Assembly: GCA_017503375.1 (NCBI GenBank) | Contig: JAFVTF010000070.1 | Location: 1 to 64,000 of the forward strand | Reading direction: 5' to 3' | Source of the DNA: Lentisphaeria bacterium | GTDB lineage: Bacteria > Verrucomicrobiota > Lentisphaeria > Victivallales > UBA1829 | Length of the DNA: 64,000 bases | Part shown: one piece after another, positions 54,868 to 63,244 of the stretch | Layout of the letters: each line of letters opens with the position of its first letter | Position numbering within the stretch: the stretch's first letter is position 1 | Position numbers and translations under genes: made by a program | The notes under the pieces: model-generated | Databases searched by the model: none | The model's input: the letters and a program-made list of their open reading frames with translations, nothing else | Told to the model about the DNA's origin: nothing

Positions 54868-55508
54868 TCCCCTTCTGCATTGTCGAAGAACATCATCAGG
54901 TTTTACCGTTCTGGACTGAAACAGCCGGAAACGGAACGCTTGATTTCATTTTGACACTGGATCATCATACAGATGTTCTTCCGGCATTCAGCAGATTGGA
55001 AACAAAACCGGAAATTGACCGGATGAATCCGGAAAAAGCAGTTTTACAACTCCGTCATGATGAACACATTGACTGGGCTTTGCGTGCCGGAATCATGAAC
55101 CGGGCATTGATTCTTTCCCATGAAAATTTCACAGAACCGGCACACCCTGCAATGATGGTGATCTGTCCGGAACTATGGCCGGATACACAAGCAATTCTGA
55201 ACTCGGAACCATCCGCAGTTTCTGCGGCAGAAAAAGTTTTGGAACCGGAATATTTACAGTATGCTGTTACAGGGGATGATTTGAAGAAAAGTTATATTCT
55301 GGATATTGATCTGGATAACTTTCTCTGTAAAAAAGCACTTCGCCCGGAAAGACCGGAATTTTTTCTTGAATTGGTGAACCATGCAAAGGGAATTTCCATT
55401 TCCATGGAGCGTGACTGGCAGAGAATTCTGCGGTTCAGAGGGGAAACTTTAACCTCCGATGATATTTTATCCATGCTGGAATCATTAATCAGACAGAAAT
55501 TCACTTGA
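54864..55508 (+). CDS. UPF0489-family protein
   Basis: The 214-residue protein has the UPF0489 (C5orf22-like) landmarks: CIVEEHHQVLPFW, LTLDHHTDV and YILDIDLDNF, an arginase-like set of acidic and histidine residues that could bind metal. The function of the family is unknown. It has no signal peptide although the coupled upstream gene is secreted. The gene for a Nif11-like protein follows after its own promoter. Confidence 0.8.
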   Translation: MIPFCIVEEHHQVLPFWTETAGNGTLDFILTLDHHTDVLPAFSRLETKPEIDRMNPEKAVLQLRHDEHIDWALRAGIMNRALILSHENFTEPAHPAMMVICPELWPDTQAILNSEPSAVSAAEKVLEPEYLQYAVTGDDLKKSYILDIDLDNFLCKKALRPERPEFFLELVNHAKGISISMERDWQRILRFRGETLTSDDILSMLESLIRQKFT

Positions 55509-55532
55509 TTTTTCTCAAAATGACTGTATAAT
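55505..55532 (+). promoter_or_regulatory. Predicted strong promoter of Nif11-like gene
   Basis: TTGATT and TATAAT (a perfect -10) are spaced by 16 bases, overlapping the UPF0489 stop codon, 42 bases before the ATG. Confidence 0.7.
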
Positions 55533-55573
55533 AATATGTTACCATAAAAACTTTAACAGAAAGAGGTGTTATT

Positions 55574-55864
55574 ATGTCTATTGAAACCGCCAGAGCATTT
55601 TGCATGAAGATGATGAGTGATGATGAATTCCGTGATTCTCTCGGACAGGCTGAATCTGCAGATGGAATCCGTCAGATCATCTCTGATGCAGGATTCAGCT
55701 TCAGCAAATACGACCTTCTGAAAATCGTCGGCGAACTTACCGGAAAGAAAATTGAAGCAGACGAACTGGAAGCAATGGTCTGCGGATTCTATCAGGAAGA
55801 AGTCGCAACCCAGAATCCGAAGGCTGTGGAAAACGTTACCGAATGGTTCCGTTCTCTTGAATAA
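55574..55864 (+). CDS. Nif11-like leader-type protein
   Basis: The 96-residue protein starts MSIETARAFCMKMMSDDEF, the standard Nif11 leader opening, continues with GFSFSKYDL and has ADELEAMVCGF where RiPP leaders end with a double-glycine type cleavage site; here it is CG. The 25-residue tail after it has no cysteine, serine or threonine cluster, so it is a poor core peptide. No RiPP synthetase, protease or transporter is in the window. It has its own promoter and terminator, so it is expressed as a stand-alone protein. Confidence 0.75.
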   Translation: MSIETARAFCMKMMSDDEFRDSLGQAESADGIRQIISDAGFSFSKYDLLKIVGELTGKKIEADELEAMVCGFYQEEVATQNPKAVENVTEWFRSLE

Positions 55865-55890
55865 GAAACCGGACACATTTCTCTGCAGAC

Positions 55891-55917
55891 GGGGCTGTTT
55901 ACAGAAGCAGCCCCTTT
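55891..55917 (+). terminator. Rho-independent terminator after Nif11-like gene
   Basis: GGGGCTGTTT...AGCAGCCCC hairpin followed by TTT. Confidence 0.75.
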
Positions 55918-56008
55918 CTGTTCCCAACAGAAATTGATTCACAGAAATCCACATTTTTTTGACTCTGTTACTAATATGGGGTGATAAATTCTTCTATTTC
56001 ACTCAAAA

Positions 56009-56091
56009 GATGGCATTTTGATTTTTGTTATCAAAAATCAGAATGCCGCAAAAAGGGTTGAAAAAGGATGATGGGGTTCGGGGAAGAAGGG
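56009..56091 (+). repeat. ~84-bp direct repeat, copy A
   Basis: Shared with 57008-57091 at roughly 85% by eye. It starts with a hairpin (GCATTTTGATTTTTG mirrored by CAAAAATCAGAATGC) and ends GGGGTTCGGGGAAGAAGGG. The 318-base stretch 55865-56182 holds the preceding terminator, this repeat and the hairpin at 56080; I see no gene. Confidence 0.75.
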
Positions 56092-56126
56092 AAAACCTTT
56101 CCTGAAAAGTTTTTCCCTTCTTCCCC
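56080..56126. terminator. Perfect 16-bp hairpin, possible terminator
   Basis: A 16-base arm GGGGAAGAAGGGAAAA is mirrored exactly after a 15-base loop. It begins inside the end of repeat copy A and lies just after the 3' end of the minus-strand membrane-protein gene. There is no clean T-run, so its terminator role is uncertain. Confidence 0.55.
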
Positions 56127-56182
56127 GATCACAAATCAACCTTTATCGGGAACAGAGCCATATTTTTTCATAAAACGATTCT

Positions 56183-56650
56183 TTACTCAGGCATATTGAT
56201 CCGGGATAATTTCCGGATGAAAATGATGATCAGAAATGACAAGCCACCCAGAGCAAACAGAAACGGTGTCAGGACGATCGTTCCAAAAAACATTGCTTTC
56301 ATATCCCGGAAACGGGGATGATAATCGTGCTTCGCATATTCTGCCAGAATTTCCGGCGGCATGACATTGAGATTGATTGGATAACCGGTGTACGGATCGG
56401 ACCAGCCTGTTTTATCTCTTGCAAACCTGTCCCGCAGTTCCATACGGTAATGCCAACCGCTGTAAACAAAAGCAATGTTCAGCGGGGAAAGCAATAACGG
56501 AAAAATCAGCAGCCAGAGAAAAAACACTTTTTTCAGACGGATGAGAAAATGAAAACCAATCATGATCCATACTGTGTATAAAGGCACCAGCACCCAGAGC
56601 CGGTACTCATAGATAAAACTGAAGATTTTCAAATCAGTGGGAATCGTCAT
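56183..56650 (-). CDS. Small membrane protein, unknown
   Basis: The 155-residue protein has hydrophobic segments near residues 13-35, 38-60 and 122-147, with a soluble acidic loop in between. No family recognised. It overlaps the truncated SGNH-hydrolase gene by four bases and carries an AGGAG site inside that gene, so it would be expressed from the same transcript. Confidence 0.6.
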   Translation of the reverse strand: MTIPTDLKIFSFIYEYRLWVLVPLYTVWIMIGFHFLIRLKKVFFLWLLIFPLLLSPLNIAFVYSGWHYRMELRDRFARDKTGWSDPYTGYPINLNVMPPEILAEYAKHDYHPRFRDMKAMFFGTIVLTPFLFALGGLSFLIIIFIRKLSRINMPE

Positions 56651-56871
56651 TGTGTTTTTCTCCTGTAAAATCTTCCGCCTTTTCCGCTGTTGATGAATTT
56701 ATCACCGGGCAGGGACTTTTGAAGCATATCGGAATATCTGCCGTTTTTTCCGCCGCAGGATGTCAGGCTGTCGCCGAAACAGACGATCCGCTTTTCCTCA
56801 CTTCCCCACAATGCCGAGACAGACAGCAGACTCAAAATGACTGTTTGAAGAATGTGTTTCATGATTTTCAC
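56647..56871 (-). pseudogene. Truncated SGNH/GDSL hydrolase
   Basis: The 74-residue frame has a signal peptide (about residues 1-24) and the GDSL block IVCFGDSLTSCGG, then continues as far as FINSGKGGR and stops. Intact enzymes of this type are about 200 residues with a later GxND and DxxH block. The coding sequence ends in FYRRKTQ, exactly where the ribosome site of the next gene begins, so a deletion fused the two. Catalytic residues after the serine are lost. It could still be secreted, but is very unlikely to be active. Confidence 0.75.
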
Positions 56872-57007
56872 TTATCCCGTTTTTTCAGAATTTTACGCTT
56901 CTCAACAATGATTAAATTACTCCGTTTCTTGAGAATTTCAATAATGAAAAAATTCTTCTCATCATTTTTTGCAGATTTTTTTACATGAAGCGCTGTTTTT
57001 TCATGAA

Positions 57008-57091
57008 GATGGCATTTTATTTTTGTACATCAAAAATCGGAATGCAGCAAAAAGGTTTGAAATCGGGATAATGGGGTTCCGGGAAGAAGGG
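57008..57091 (+). repeat. ~84-bp direct repeat, copy B
   Basis: Second copy of the repeat at 56009-56091, same strand. The two copies bracket a ~1-kb segment carrying the truncated hydrolase and the membrane-protein gene. Confidence 0.75.
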
Positions 57092-57312
57092 GCTGTTGCG
57101 AAACAACTCACAAATAGAAACTTTTGTACGGAGAAAAACGAGTGCTCAGAGTGTACGGTGGGAGATTATCAAAAGACATGTTGAGGTAATTTCTCCCAAA
57201 AAAAATGAAAAGTTTTGCTTTCCGGCTTGAAAAAACAGATAAATGGAGTAACTTATTGCAAAAAGAGACGGGGGGAAGTCTCACAGTTCATTTACACCGT
57301 AATTTTCTGAGA
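57092..57312. other. Gene-free stretch with little visible content
   Basis: Apart from a weak promoter (57227-57255) and a small GAGAC...GTCTC hairpin (57265-57282), I see nothing. A ten-base match to the terminus of the 165-bp repeat lies at 57183-57192, without the rest of the element. Confidence 0.5.
57227..57255 (+). promoter_or_regulatory. Weak promoter candidate for RNA/ORF at 57313
   Basis: TTGAAA and AACTTA spaced by 17 bases; the -10 is poor. Confidence 0.3.
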
Positions 57313-57481
57313 TTATCCTGAAAAACCGACCAAGTTAAAATTGATAAAACCTCGAAAATATGACGGAAAGTCCGGTACGACTGTTGTCTAAGACAGGTCT
57401 GCCGGGCGCTTCCTTGTGTTTTCGAGGTGGGTTCTTGGTCGGACCTTTCAGGATGATGCTTGGGGGCGTTCGGTTTTTTTT
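57313..57481 (+). ncRNA. Candidate structured RNA, long rod-shaped fold
   Basis: Nested stems are visible: ATCCTGAAA 57315-57323 with 57446-57454, CCGACCAAG 57326-57334 with 57434-57442, ACCTCGAAAA 57349-57358 with 57419-57428, GGAA 57365-57368 with 57410-57413, GTCCGG 57370-57375 with 57402-57407, and a short apical stem. A run of eight T follows at 57474-57481. It lies just upstream of the 87-residue ORF and may be its 5' leader or an independent RNA. No SRP, tmRNA, RNase P or known riboswitch core was recognised. Confidence 0.5.
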
Positions 57482-57508
57482 CCCTGAATAAACAACAGGA
57501 GACGAATC

Positions 57509-57772
57509 ATGGAAGGTGAATTCTACCGCAGCTACAAAACCTTTGCAATGTATCCGATAACGATTCATTGTAAAGGTATGAAATACAAGGAAGCGACGAT
57601 TCTGTCTGCCGGATTTGCCTCTTTCGGATGCGATATTCATAAAGTCAGCGCTTACATTACCCTGAAGAACGGAACCCCTGAACTGGCAAAAGAATTACTG
57701 GAAATTTTGAATCAGGATGGAAATTTTGTCAGAAGCAATCCTGTCAGCAATTTTATTTATGGCATGTGGTAA
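57509..57772 (+). CDS. Small protein of 87 residues, unknown
   Basis: The frame has an AGGAG site six bases before the ATG and follows the structured RNA. It has no signal peptide or membrane segment; the composition is soluble with an alternating beta/alpha look (PITIHCKGMKY, HKVSAYITLKNG, ELAKELLEIL). One cysteine occurs in FGCDIH. The family is unknown. It is separated from the preceding minus-strand genes and could be the product regulated by the leader. Confidence 0.6.
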   Translation: MEGEFYRSYKTFAMYPITIHCKGMKYKEATILSAGFASFGCDIHKVSAYITLKNGTPELAKELLEILNQDGNFVRSNPVSNFIYGMW

Positions 57773-57778
57773 AAAAAA

Positions 57779-58183
57779 TTATGGTTTCGTCATCAACAGA
57801 TATTGATTATTTCCCAGAATGTCCGGGGCAAAATAAATCAGATTCCACTTTTCAGCATCATCTTTTGTAAATCCGGGACGATAAATCAAATCAACGGCAC
57901 CGGCCCGGAGCAGCCCGGTCAAACGTTTTTCCGGACAAATAATCACTTTGATTTTCCATCCGTTTGACTCCAATTTTTTCCGGATTTCCTCCGGCACATT
58001 CCGGTCAGACGAAGTCACGCCAAGACGAAGTATTTTAGATTGATTCAATTCTTTCATCCGCTGTTCCTCCCGGCTTTGCCGCAATTCAGAACGGTGCAGC
58101 AGTCCGGAAGGATACTCTTTCCCGCTGAAACAGCCGTTCAGCAGGAAAGTCAGCAACAGCGTAATGAAAGAGAGATATTTCAC
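57779..58183 (-). CDS. Small lipoprotein, solute-binding-like fragment
   Basis: The 134-residue protein has a lipoprotein signal peptide with LNGC (Cys18). The mature part resembles a short extracellular solute-binding domain: ILRLGVTSSDRNVPEEIRK and AVDLIYRPGFTKDDAEK. It is much shorter than a whole solute-binding protein. Its start overlaps panC stop by four bases, so it is the last gene of the malic enzyme-panC transcript. Function unknown. Confidence 0.6.
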   Translation of the reverse strand: MKYLSFITLLLTFLLNGCFSGKEYPSGLLHRSELRQSREEQRMKELNQSKILRLGVTSSDRNVPEEIRKKLESNGWKIKVIICPEKRLTGLLRAGAVDLIYRPGFTKDDAEKWNLIYFAPDILGNNQYLLMTKP

Positions 58184-59025
58184 GGATTGACCACGATGTT
58201 GTCGATCAAACGGGTAGTACCGTAAAAGACAGCTGCGGCAAAAAGCACCGGACGTTCCACTTTGGAAACAGGTTCCAGAGTTTCAGCATCGACAGATTCA
58301 AAATAATCCACTCTTCCGCCTGCGGCAGTAACGGATCGCATTGCCTGTTCCAGCAGAGGAGCGGTTTCTTTCGCCCCGTTTTTCACGGCATCAGCGATCG
58401 TAAAAATCGCTTTGGAAAGGGAAAGAGCCTGAACACGCTGTTCCGCTGAAAGATATTTGTTGCGGGAACTCTTTGCAAGACCGTCAGCTTCCCGGATGAT
58501 GGGGGAAACGATGATTTTGACGGGGACGTTCAAATCACGGACCATCCGTTTCAGGACAGCCACCTGCTGAGCATCTTTCTGTCCGAAAACAGCCAGATGC
58601 GGCATTGTGGCATTGAAGAGCTTGGTCACAACACTTGCCACACCGCGGAAGTGAATGGGACGGCTTCTGCCGCAAAGACCTTTGGAAAGTTTTTCCTCAG
58701 TAACCCATGTGGAAGAATCCGCAGGATACATTTCAGAAGCGGCGGGAGCAAAAACAGCATCCACGTTTTTCTGACGGCACAGTTCCAGGTCCCGTTCCAG
58801 ATCTCTGGGATAGGCATCGAAATCCTCATTCGGACCGAACTGGGTGGGATTCACAAAATTGGTCAGAATGATCTTAGTCGCTCCGTTTGCGCGGGCTGTG
58901 TCGATCAGGGACAAATGTCCTTCATGAAGAAATCCCATGGTGGGGACAACTGCCACAGTCTCCCCGGCCATGCGCTGTTTGTCGGACCAATCCTGCATTT
59001 CCTGAATGGAACGGACAACTATCAT
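58180..59025 (-). CDS. panC: Pantoate-beta-alanine ligase
   Basis: The 281-residue enzyme makes pantothenate from pantoate and beta-alanine with ATP. Landmarks: VPTMGFLHEGHLSLI, FVNPTQFGPNEDF, CGRSRPIHFRGV, FGQKDAQQ and SSRNKYLS. It lies after the malic enzyme gene and overlaps the lipoprotein gene by four bases. PanB, PanD and PanE are not in the window. Confidence 0.95.
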   Translation of the reverse strand: MIVVRSIQEMQDWSDKQRMAGETVAVVPTMGFLHEGHLSLIDTARANGATKIILTNFVNPTQFGPNEDFDAYPRDLERDLELCRQKNVDAVFAPAASEMYPADSSTWVTEEKLSKGLCGRSRPIHFRGVASVVTKLFNATMPHLAVFGQKDAQQVAVLKRMVRDLNVPVKIIVSPIIREADGLAKSSRNKYLSAEQRVQALSLSKAIFTIADAVKNGAKETAPLLEQAMRSVTAAGGRVDYFESVDAETLEPVSKVERPVLFAAAVFYGTTRLIDNIVVNP

Positions 59026-59031
59026 GTTATC

Positions 59032-60378
59032 TTAAGCCTTTCTCTGAGCGGCAATATCTGCTGCAACAGCTTTTTCGTATGCATCGAAATCAGTGATCAT
59101 GACCTGAGCGACACCTGTTTTGATAGCGGCTTCAGCCACGCGTGCGGCAACACGGGGCACGACACGGATATCGAAGGGTTTCGGAATCACGTAGGTTGAT
59201 TTGAATGGATTTTCGCCATCGAACACACCAGCTGCGGCATCTTCCGGATAAGCTGCCTTGAGTTCAGCCAGAATATCAGCCGGAATGGGTTCACGGGCGA
59301 TTTCAGCCAACGCACGGGATGCAGCATGTTTCATTGCTTCGTTGATATCCTTTGCGCGGACATCCAGAGCACCACGGAAGATTCCGGGGAATCCGAGAAC
59401 GTTGTTGACCTGATTGGGAAAGTCGGAACGTCCGGTACCTGCAACTGCGGCACCTGCGGCAATGGCTTCTGTGGGAGTGATTTCAGGAACAGGGTTTGCC
59501 ATCGCAAAGACGATTGCATCTTTTGCCATAGTGCGGACCATATCCTGAGTCAGAGCTCCACCGACGGAAACACCCATGAAGACGTCAGCGCCAACGATTG
59601 CTTCAGCCAGAGTTTTTTCTTTCATGGGGCGTGCGAAAGCGCGTTTCTGTTCGTTGAGATCGGTACGGTCAGCGCGGATGGTTCCTTTGGAGTCGCAGAG
59701 GGTGAAGTTTTCGCGTTTGGCACCTGCGGAGATATAATATTCCGCACATGCGATACCCGCTGCACCTGCACCGTTCATCACGAATTTACATTCTTCGATT
59801 TTCTTGCCGACGAGTTCGATTGCGTTAATAATGCCGGCGAGAGAGATGATCGCAGTACCATGCTGGTCATCGTGGAACACAGGGATTCCCATTTTCTGTT
59901 TGAGGGTGGTTTCCACTTCAAAACATGCGGGTGCTCCGATATCTTCCAGGTTGATGCCGCCGAATGTGGGTTCCAGTGTTTTGACAGCTTCGATCAGCTT
60001 TTTTGCATCGGTTTTTCCATCTTCGCCTTTGCAGGAACCGAGACAGAGGGGGATTGCATTGATTCCGGCGAACTTTTTGAACAGCACACATTTTCCTTCC
60101 ATAACGGGGAGACCTGCTTCGGGACCGATATTTCCGAGACCGAGAACAGCTGTGCCGTCGGAAACAACAGCCACAGAATTTGCTCTTCCGGTGTATTCCC
60201 AGACAGTTTCCGGTTTGTCATGGATCTCCATGCAGGGAACCGCAACGCCTGGGGTATATGCCAGAGAGAGATCTTCCTGGGTCACACAGGGCTTGGATGC
60301 GATGACATTGATTTTTCCTTTGGGTCCACGGGAATGGTATTCCAGTGCTGCTTTTGCGAGTTCTTCCTTAGTCGCCAT
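59032..60378 (-). CDS. NAD(P)-dependent malic enzyme
   Basis: The 448-residue enzyme decarboxylates malate to pyruvate. It has [20 protein letters not shown], the metal site DDQHGTAI, and the dinucleotide loop [12 protein letters not shown]. It lacks the phosphotransacetylase tail of MaeB. Start placed at 60378, where AGGAG lies eight bases upstream; the longer frame to 60519 crosses into the purD promoter. Divergent from purD. Confidence 0.92.
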   Translation of the reverse strand: MATKEELAKAALEYHSRGPKGKINVIASKPCVTQEDLSLAYTPGVAVPCMEIHDKPETVWEYTGRANSVAVVSDGTAVLGLGNIGPEAGLPVMEGKCVLFKKFAGINAIPLCLGSCKGEDGKTDAKKLIEAVKTLEPTFGGINLEDIGAPACFEVETTLKQKMGIPVFHDDQHGTAIISLAGIINAIELVGKKIEECKFVMNGAGAAGIACAEYYISAGAKRENFTLCDSKGTIRADRTDLNEQKRAFARPMKEKTLAEAIVGADVFMGVSVGGALTQDMVRTMAKDAIVFAMANPVPEITPTEAIAAGAAVAGTGRSDFPNQVNNVLGFPGIFRGALDVRAKDINEAMKHAASRALAEIAREPIPADILAELKAAYPEDAAAGVFDGENPFKSTYVIPKPFDIRVVPRVAARVAEAAIKTGVAQVMITDFDAYEKAVAADIAAQRKA

Positions 60379-60511
60379 GCTATTTTCTCCTGAAAAGTTA
60401 AGTTTTTTCAAAAAAAGTTGCTCTTTTTTGCCGGAATCATTGGCAATTATTAAAAAATGCTTTAAATTACCACATGTTAGAGAATTTTTCAAGTAGAAAG
60501 GAAAGAGAAGT

Positions 60512-61795
60512 ATGAACATTCTTGTTGTTGGTAACGGCGGACGCGAACATGCAATCGCTTATTGGCTCTCAAAATCCATGCCTTCCGGCTCTAAACTTTA
60601 CTGTGTTCCCGGCAATCCCGGTATCTCTGTCATTGCAGAATGTGCCGCAATCAAAGCAGAACCAGCACCGGTTGCCGCGTTTGCAAAAGAAAAACAGATC
60701 GACTTTGCAGTGATCGGACCTGAAGCACCGCTTTGTGCCGGAGTTTCTGATGCACTCCGTGAAATCGGCGTGGCAGTCTTCGGTCCTTCCAAAGAAGCTG
60801 CTCAGCTGGAAGGCAGCAAAGATTTTGCAAAACAGTTCATGGTCAAATATGGCATTCCCACTGCAAAATATCAGACATTCACCGAAGAAGCTCCAGCTTT
60901 GGATTATGTCAACGCTGAATATGATGCAAACCGTGCAGTTGTTGTGAAAGCCGATGGTCTTGCAGCAGGAAAAGGTGTGATTGTTGCAGAAAACCGTCAG
61001 CAGGCACTGGATGCAGTCAAAGAATGTTTCGGCGGTGCATTCGGAAATGCCGGAGCAAGAGTTGTGATCGAAGAACTTCTGGAAGGTGAAGAAGCCTCCA
61101 TTCTCGCATTGACCGATGGAAAGACAATCATTCCCCTTGCAAGTTCTCAGGACCACAAGAGACTTCTGGATGGCGATATGGGCCCCAACACAGGCGGAAT
61201 GGGCGCTTACTCTCCAGCCCCTGTCGTTACCGATGAACTCATGGCAACTGTCAAAGAATTAGTTCTTGACCGCTTCCTGACTGGAGTCAAAGCAGAAAAT
61301 CTGTTCTACCGCGGCGTGATCTATGCCGGAATCATGGTCACAAAAGACGGACCGAAAGTTCTGGAATTCAATGTCCGTTTCGGCGACCCCGAAACACAGG
61401 CAGTTCTTTCCAGACTGGATTCCAGCCTTTGTGATGCCCTTTACAAAACAGCTGTCGGCGAAGTTGATAAAATCGACCTTGTCTGGAGCAAAGATACCAC
61501 CGTTTGTGTTGTTCTCGCCTCCGGCGGATATCCCGGAACCATTGACAAAGGTCATGTGATCACCGGCTTGAAAGATGCCTGGAAAGCCGGAGCATACGTG
61601 TTCCACGCAGGAACAGCCGATGAAAGCGGAAAAGTCGTCAATTCCGGTGGACGTGTTCTCGGTGTCACGGTTCGCGGTGAAGGTATTGCCGATGCGATCC
61701 GCAAGGTCTATGAAATCGTTCCCAAGATCAAATTTGCCGGAATGCAGTACCGGAAAGATATTGCACACCGCGCATTGAAACGTTTGGAAAAATAA
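60512..61795 (+). CDS. purD: Phosphoribosylamine-glycine ligase
   Basis: The 427-residue enzyme forms GAR in purine synthesis. Landmarks: [26 protein letters not shown]-grasp stretch [33 protein letters not shown] (split here), and [11 protein letters not shown]. Length normal. Divergent from the malic enzyme gene and followed 18 bases later by a lipoprotein gene. Confidence 0.96.
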   Translation: MNILVVGNGGREHAIAYWLSKSMPSGSKLYCVPGNPGISVIAECAAIKAEPAPVAAFAKEKQIDFAVIGPEAPLCAGVSDALREIGVAVFGPSKEAAQLEGSKDFAKQFMVKYGIPTAKYQTFTEEAPALDYVNAEYDANRAVVVKADGLAAGKGVIVAENRQQALDAVKECFGGAFGNAGARVVIEELLEGEEASILALTDGKTIIPLASSQDHKRLLDGDMGPNTGGMGAYSPAPVVTDELMATVKELVLDRFLTGVKAENLFYRGVIYAGIMVTKDGPKVLEFNVRFGDPETQAVLSRLDSSLCDALYKTAVGEVDKIDLVWSKDTTVCVVLASGGYPGTIDKGHVITGLKDAWKAGAYVFHAGTADESGKVVNSGGRVLGVTVRGEGIADAIRKVYEIVPKIKFAGMQYRKDIAHRALKRLEK

Positions 61796-61813
61796 TCTGA
61801 AAGGATCAATATC

Positions 61814-62317
61814 ATGAAGGCTTTCTCTGTTTTATTCTGTTGTACCGCCGCAATTCTTTTATCCGGGTGTTCTGTCTCCGGAGTAAAAACGGAACTTTCC
61901 GCCACAAAGCTGGAAAAAGGAGTTCAGGTCTCTGAAGCTGAATTGGCAAAAACAGGGGAAGCCTATTTCCGTCAATCAGTAAAAGCGCTGCAAACAAGAA
62001 ATCATGCTGAATTCACGGAACATTACATTACCGAAGGCAAACAGAAGATCACAACAGAGGTCTTTCGTGCAATGTCAGAAAATTTCCGCTTGAAGCACGG
62101 AAAAATGAAACAGCTCAAATACTTGGGCTGTATCAATAAATATTCCGGAAAGATCCTTTTGTGGAGTGCGATCTTTGAACGGACTTCGGCTGTCAATGAA
62201 CAGTTGAAGAAAGCCGGATATGATCCTGCAAAAATTCCTGATACGGAATCTCTCGTTCAAATGATGATCGGGAAAACGGATAAAGGCTGGAGAATCATCC
62301 GGATGGGTGTCCAATAA
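61814..62317 (+). CDS. Small lipoprotein, unknown
   Basis: The 167-residue protein has a lipoprotein signal peptide with LSGC (Cys18) and a helical NTF2-like mature part (GEAYFRQSVKALQTRNHAEF, KTDKGWRIIRMG). It resembles small DUF3887-type accessory lipoproteins but I cannot name one. It lies between purD and znuA with 18- and 21-base gaps. Confidence 0.65.
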   Translation: MKAFSVLFCCTAAILLSGCSVSGVKTELSATKLEKGVQVSEAELAKTGEAYFRQSVKALQTRNHAEFTEHYITEGKQKITTEVFRAMSENFRLKHGKMKQLKYLGCINKYSGKILLWSAIFERTSAVNEQLKKAGYDPAKIPDTESLVQMMIGKTDKGWRIIRMGVQ

Positions 62318-62338
62318 ATCTGAACCAGGAGGTTGATG

Positions 62339-63244
62339 ATGAAGCATTTTCTGAGTTTATTGCTGTTGTCTGCTGTGCTTCTGCTGTCAGCAGATGTCAA
62401 AATTGTCGGAACGACCAAGAGTGTTACAGCTGCGGCGAAGGCACTTATGCAGGGGATTCCGGGATATCAAGTGGAAGTGCTTCTTCCCGCCATCAGCGGG
62501 TGTCCTCATGATTATTCACTGACTCCGGCAGATATGAAACGTCTTTCCGGAGCGAAAATTGTAGTCATCAACGGCGGCGGAATGGAAGGATTTCTGCATG
62601 GAGTTGTGGAACGGGTCTGTCCGGGAGCAAAAATCGCAGATGCCTCCAAAGGAGTTCTTCCGGATATCAAAAATACGCCCTGCACCAATGAAAAACATTG
62701 CCATCACCATCATCACCACCACAATGAACACATTCTGGCGTCTCCTCAGATGGCGGGGAAAGCAATTCAGGCCCTCAGTTCCCAGCTCAGAATGATTTTT
62801 GCCGGAAAACCGGAAGTCGCTGAAAAAATCGGAAAAAATACGGTTCATTTCTATGAAGAATTGAACAGACTTCATATTGATTACCGGAATTTTGCAGCCA
62901 CTGTTCCTGCTTCAAAAAAACGGATTCTTGTCCAGCATTCCATTTTTGATTATCTGGCGAAAGAAGCCGGTTTTGAGATCAAAGGAACGATTTTCAAACA
63001 TGATATGCAGGAGCCGTCAGCCTCAGAAGCAGCCAAGCTGATCCGGCAAATCAAAAAAGAAAAGATTTTTGCGATCTTTGCTGAACGGGGAAAAACTTCC
63101 CGTATGACAGAACGGATTGCCCGGGAAAGTAAAATTCCGGTTATCTATCTGGATGCAAATCCGGCAAATGATTCTCCGGAAAAGTTTCTGCAGATGTTCC
63201 GGCAGGATCTGAACACTTTGAAAGAAGCGGTAAAACAGAAATGA
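62339..63244 (+). CDS. znuA: Zinc ABC transporter, periplasmic binding protein
   Basis: The 301-residue protein has a signal peptide (about residues 1-18) and the metal-binding fold of cluster A-I proteins, with PHDYSLTPADMKRL and VINGGGMEGFL. A histidine-rich loop KHCHHHHHHHNEH (residues 119-131) is the mark of ZnuA-type zinc binding. The start at 62339 is six bases from AGGAGG; earlier in-frame codons are a TTG and an ATG three bases before. It overlaps znuC by four bases. Confidence 0.9.
   Translation: MKHFLSLLLLSAVLLLSADVKIVGTTKSVTAAAKALMQGIPGYQVEVLLPAISGCPHDYSLTPADMKRLSGAKIVVINGGGMEGFLHGVVERVCPGAKIADASKGVLPDIKNTPCTNEKHCHHHHHHHNEHILASPQMAGKAIQALSSQLRMIFAGKPEVAEKIGKNTVHFYEELNRLHIDYRNFAATVPASKKRILVQHSIFDYLAKEAGFEIKGTIFKHDMQEPSASEAAKLIRQIKKEKIFAIFAERGKTSRMTERIARESKIPVIYLDANPANDSPEKFLQMFRQDLNTLKEAVKQK

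Noticed and set aside
21457-57105. Shared GGGGCTGTTGCGAAAC string at 21457 and 57089 as a repeat family
   Set aside because: At 21457 it is one arm of an ordinary terminator; 16 bases alone do not make a repeat family.
57183-57192. Fourth copy of the 165-bp repeat
   Set aside because: Only ten bases of the terminus match and none of the body follows.
57313-57481. RNase P or SRP RNA
   Set aside because: A GGAAAGTCCGG string recalls the RNase P core, but the region is far too short and lacks the other conserved elements; the SRP tetraloop and GGAAGGAAGCAGCC-type loop are absent.
57335-57640. Minus-strand ORF of 101 residues opposite the structured RNA
   Set aside because: It spans the RNA stems and the real plus-strand ORF, has no good start site and an arginine/proline-rich composition typical of a shadow frame.
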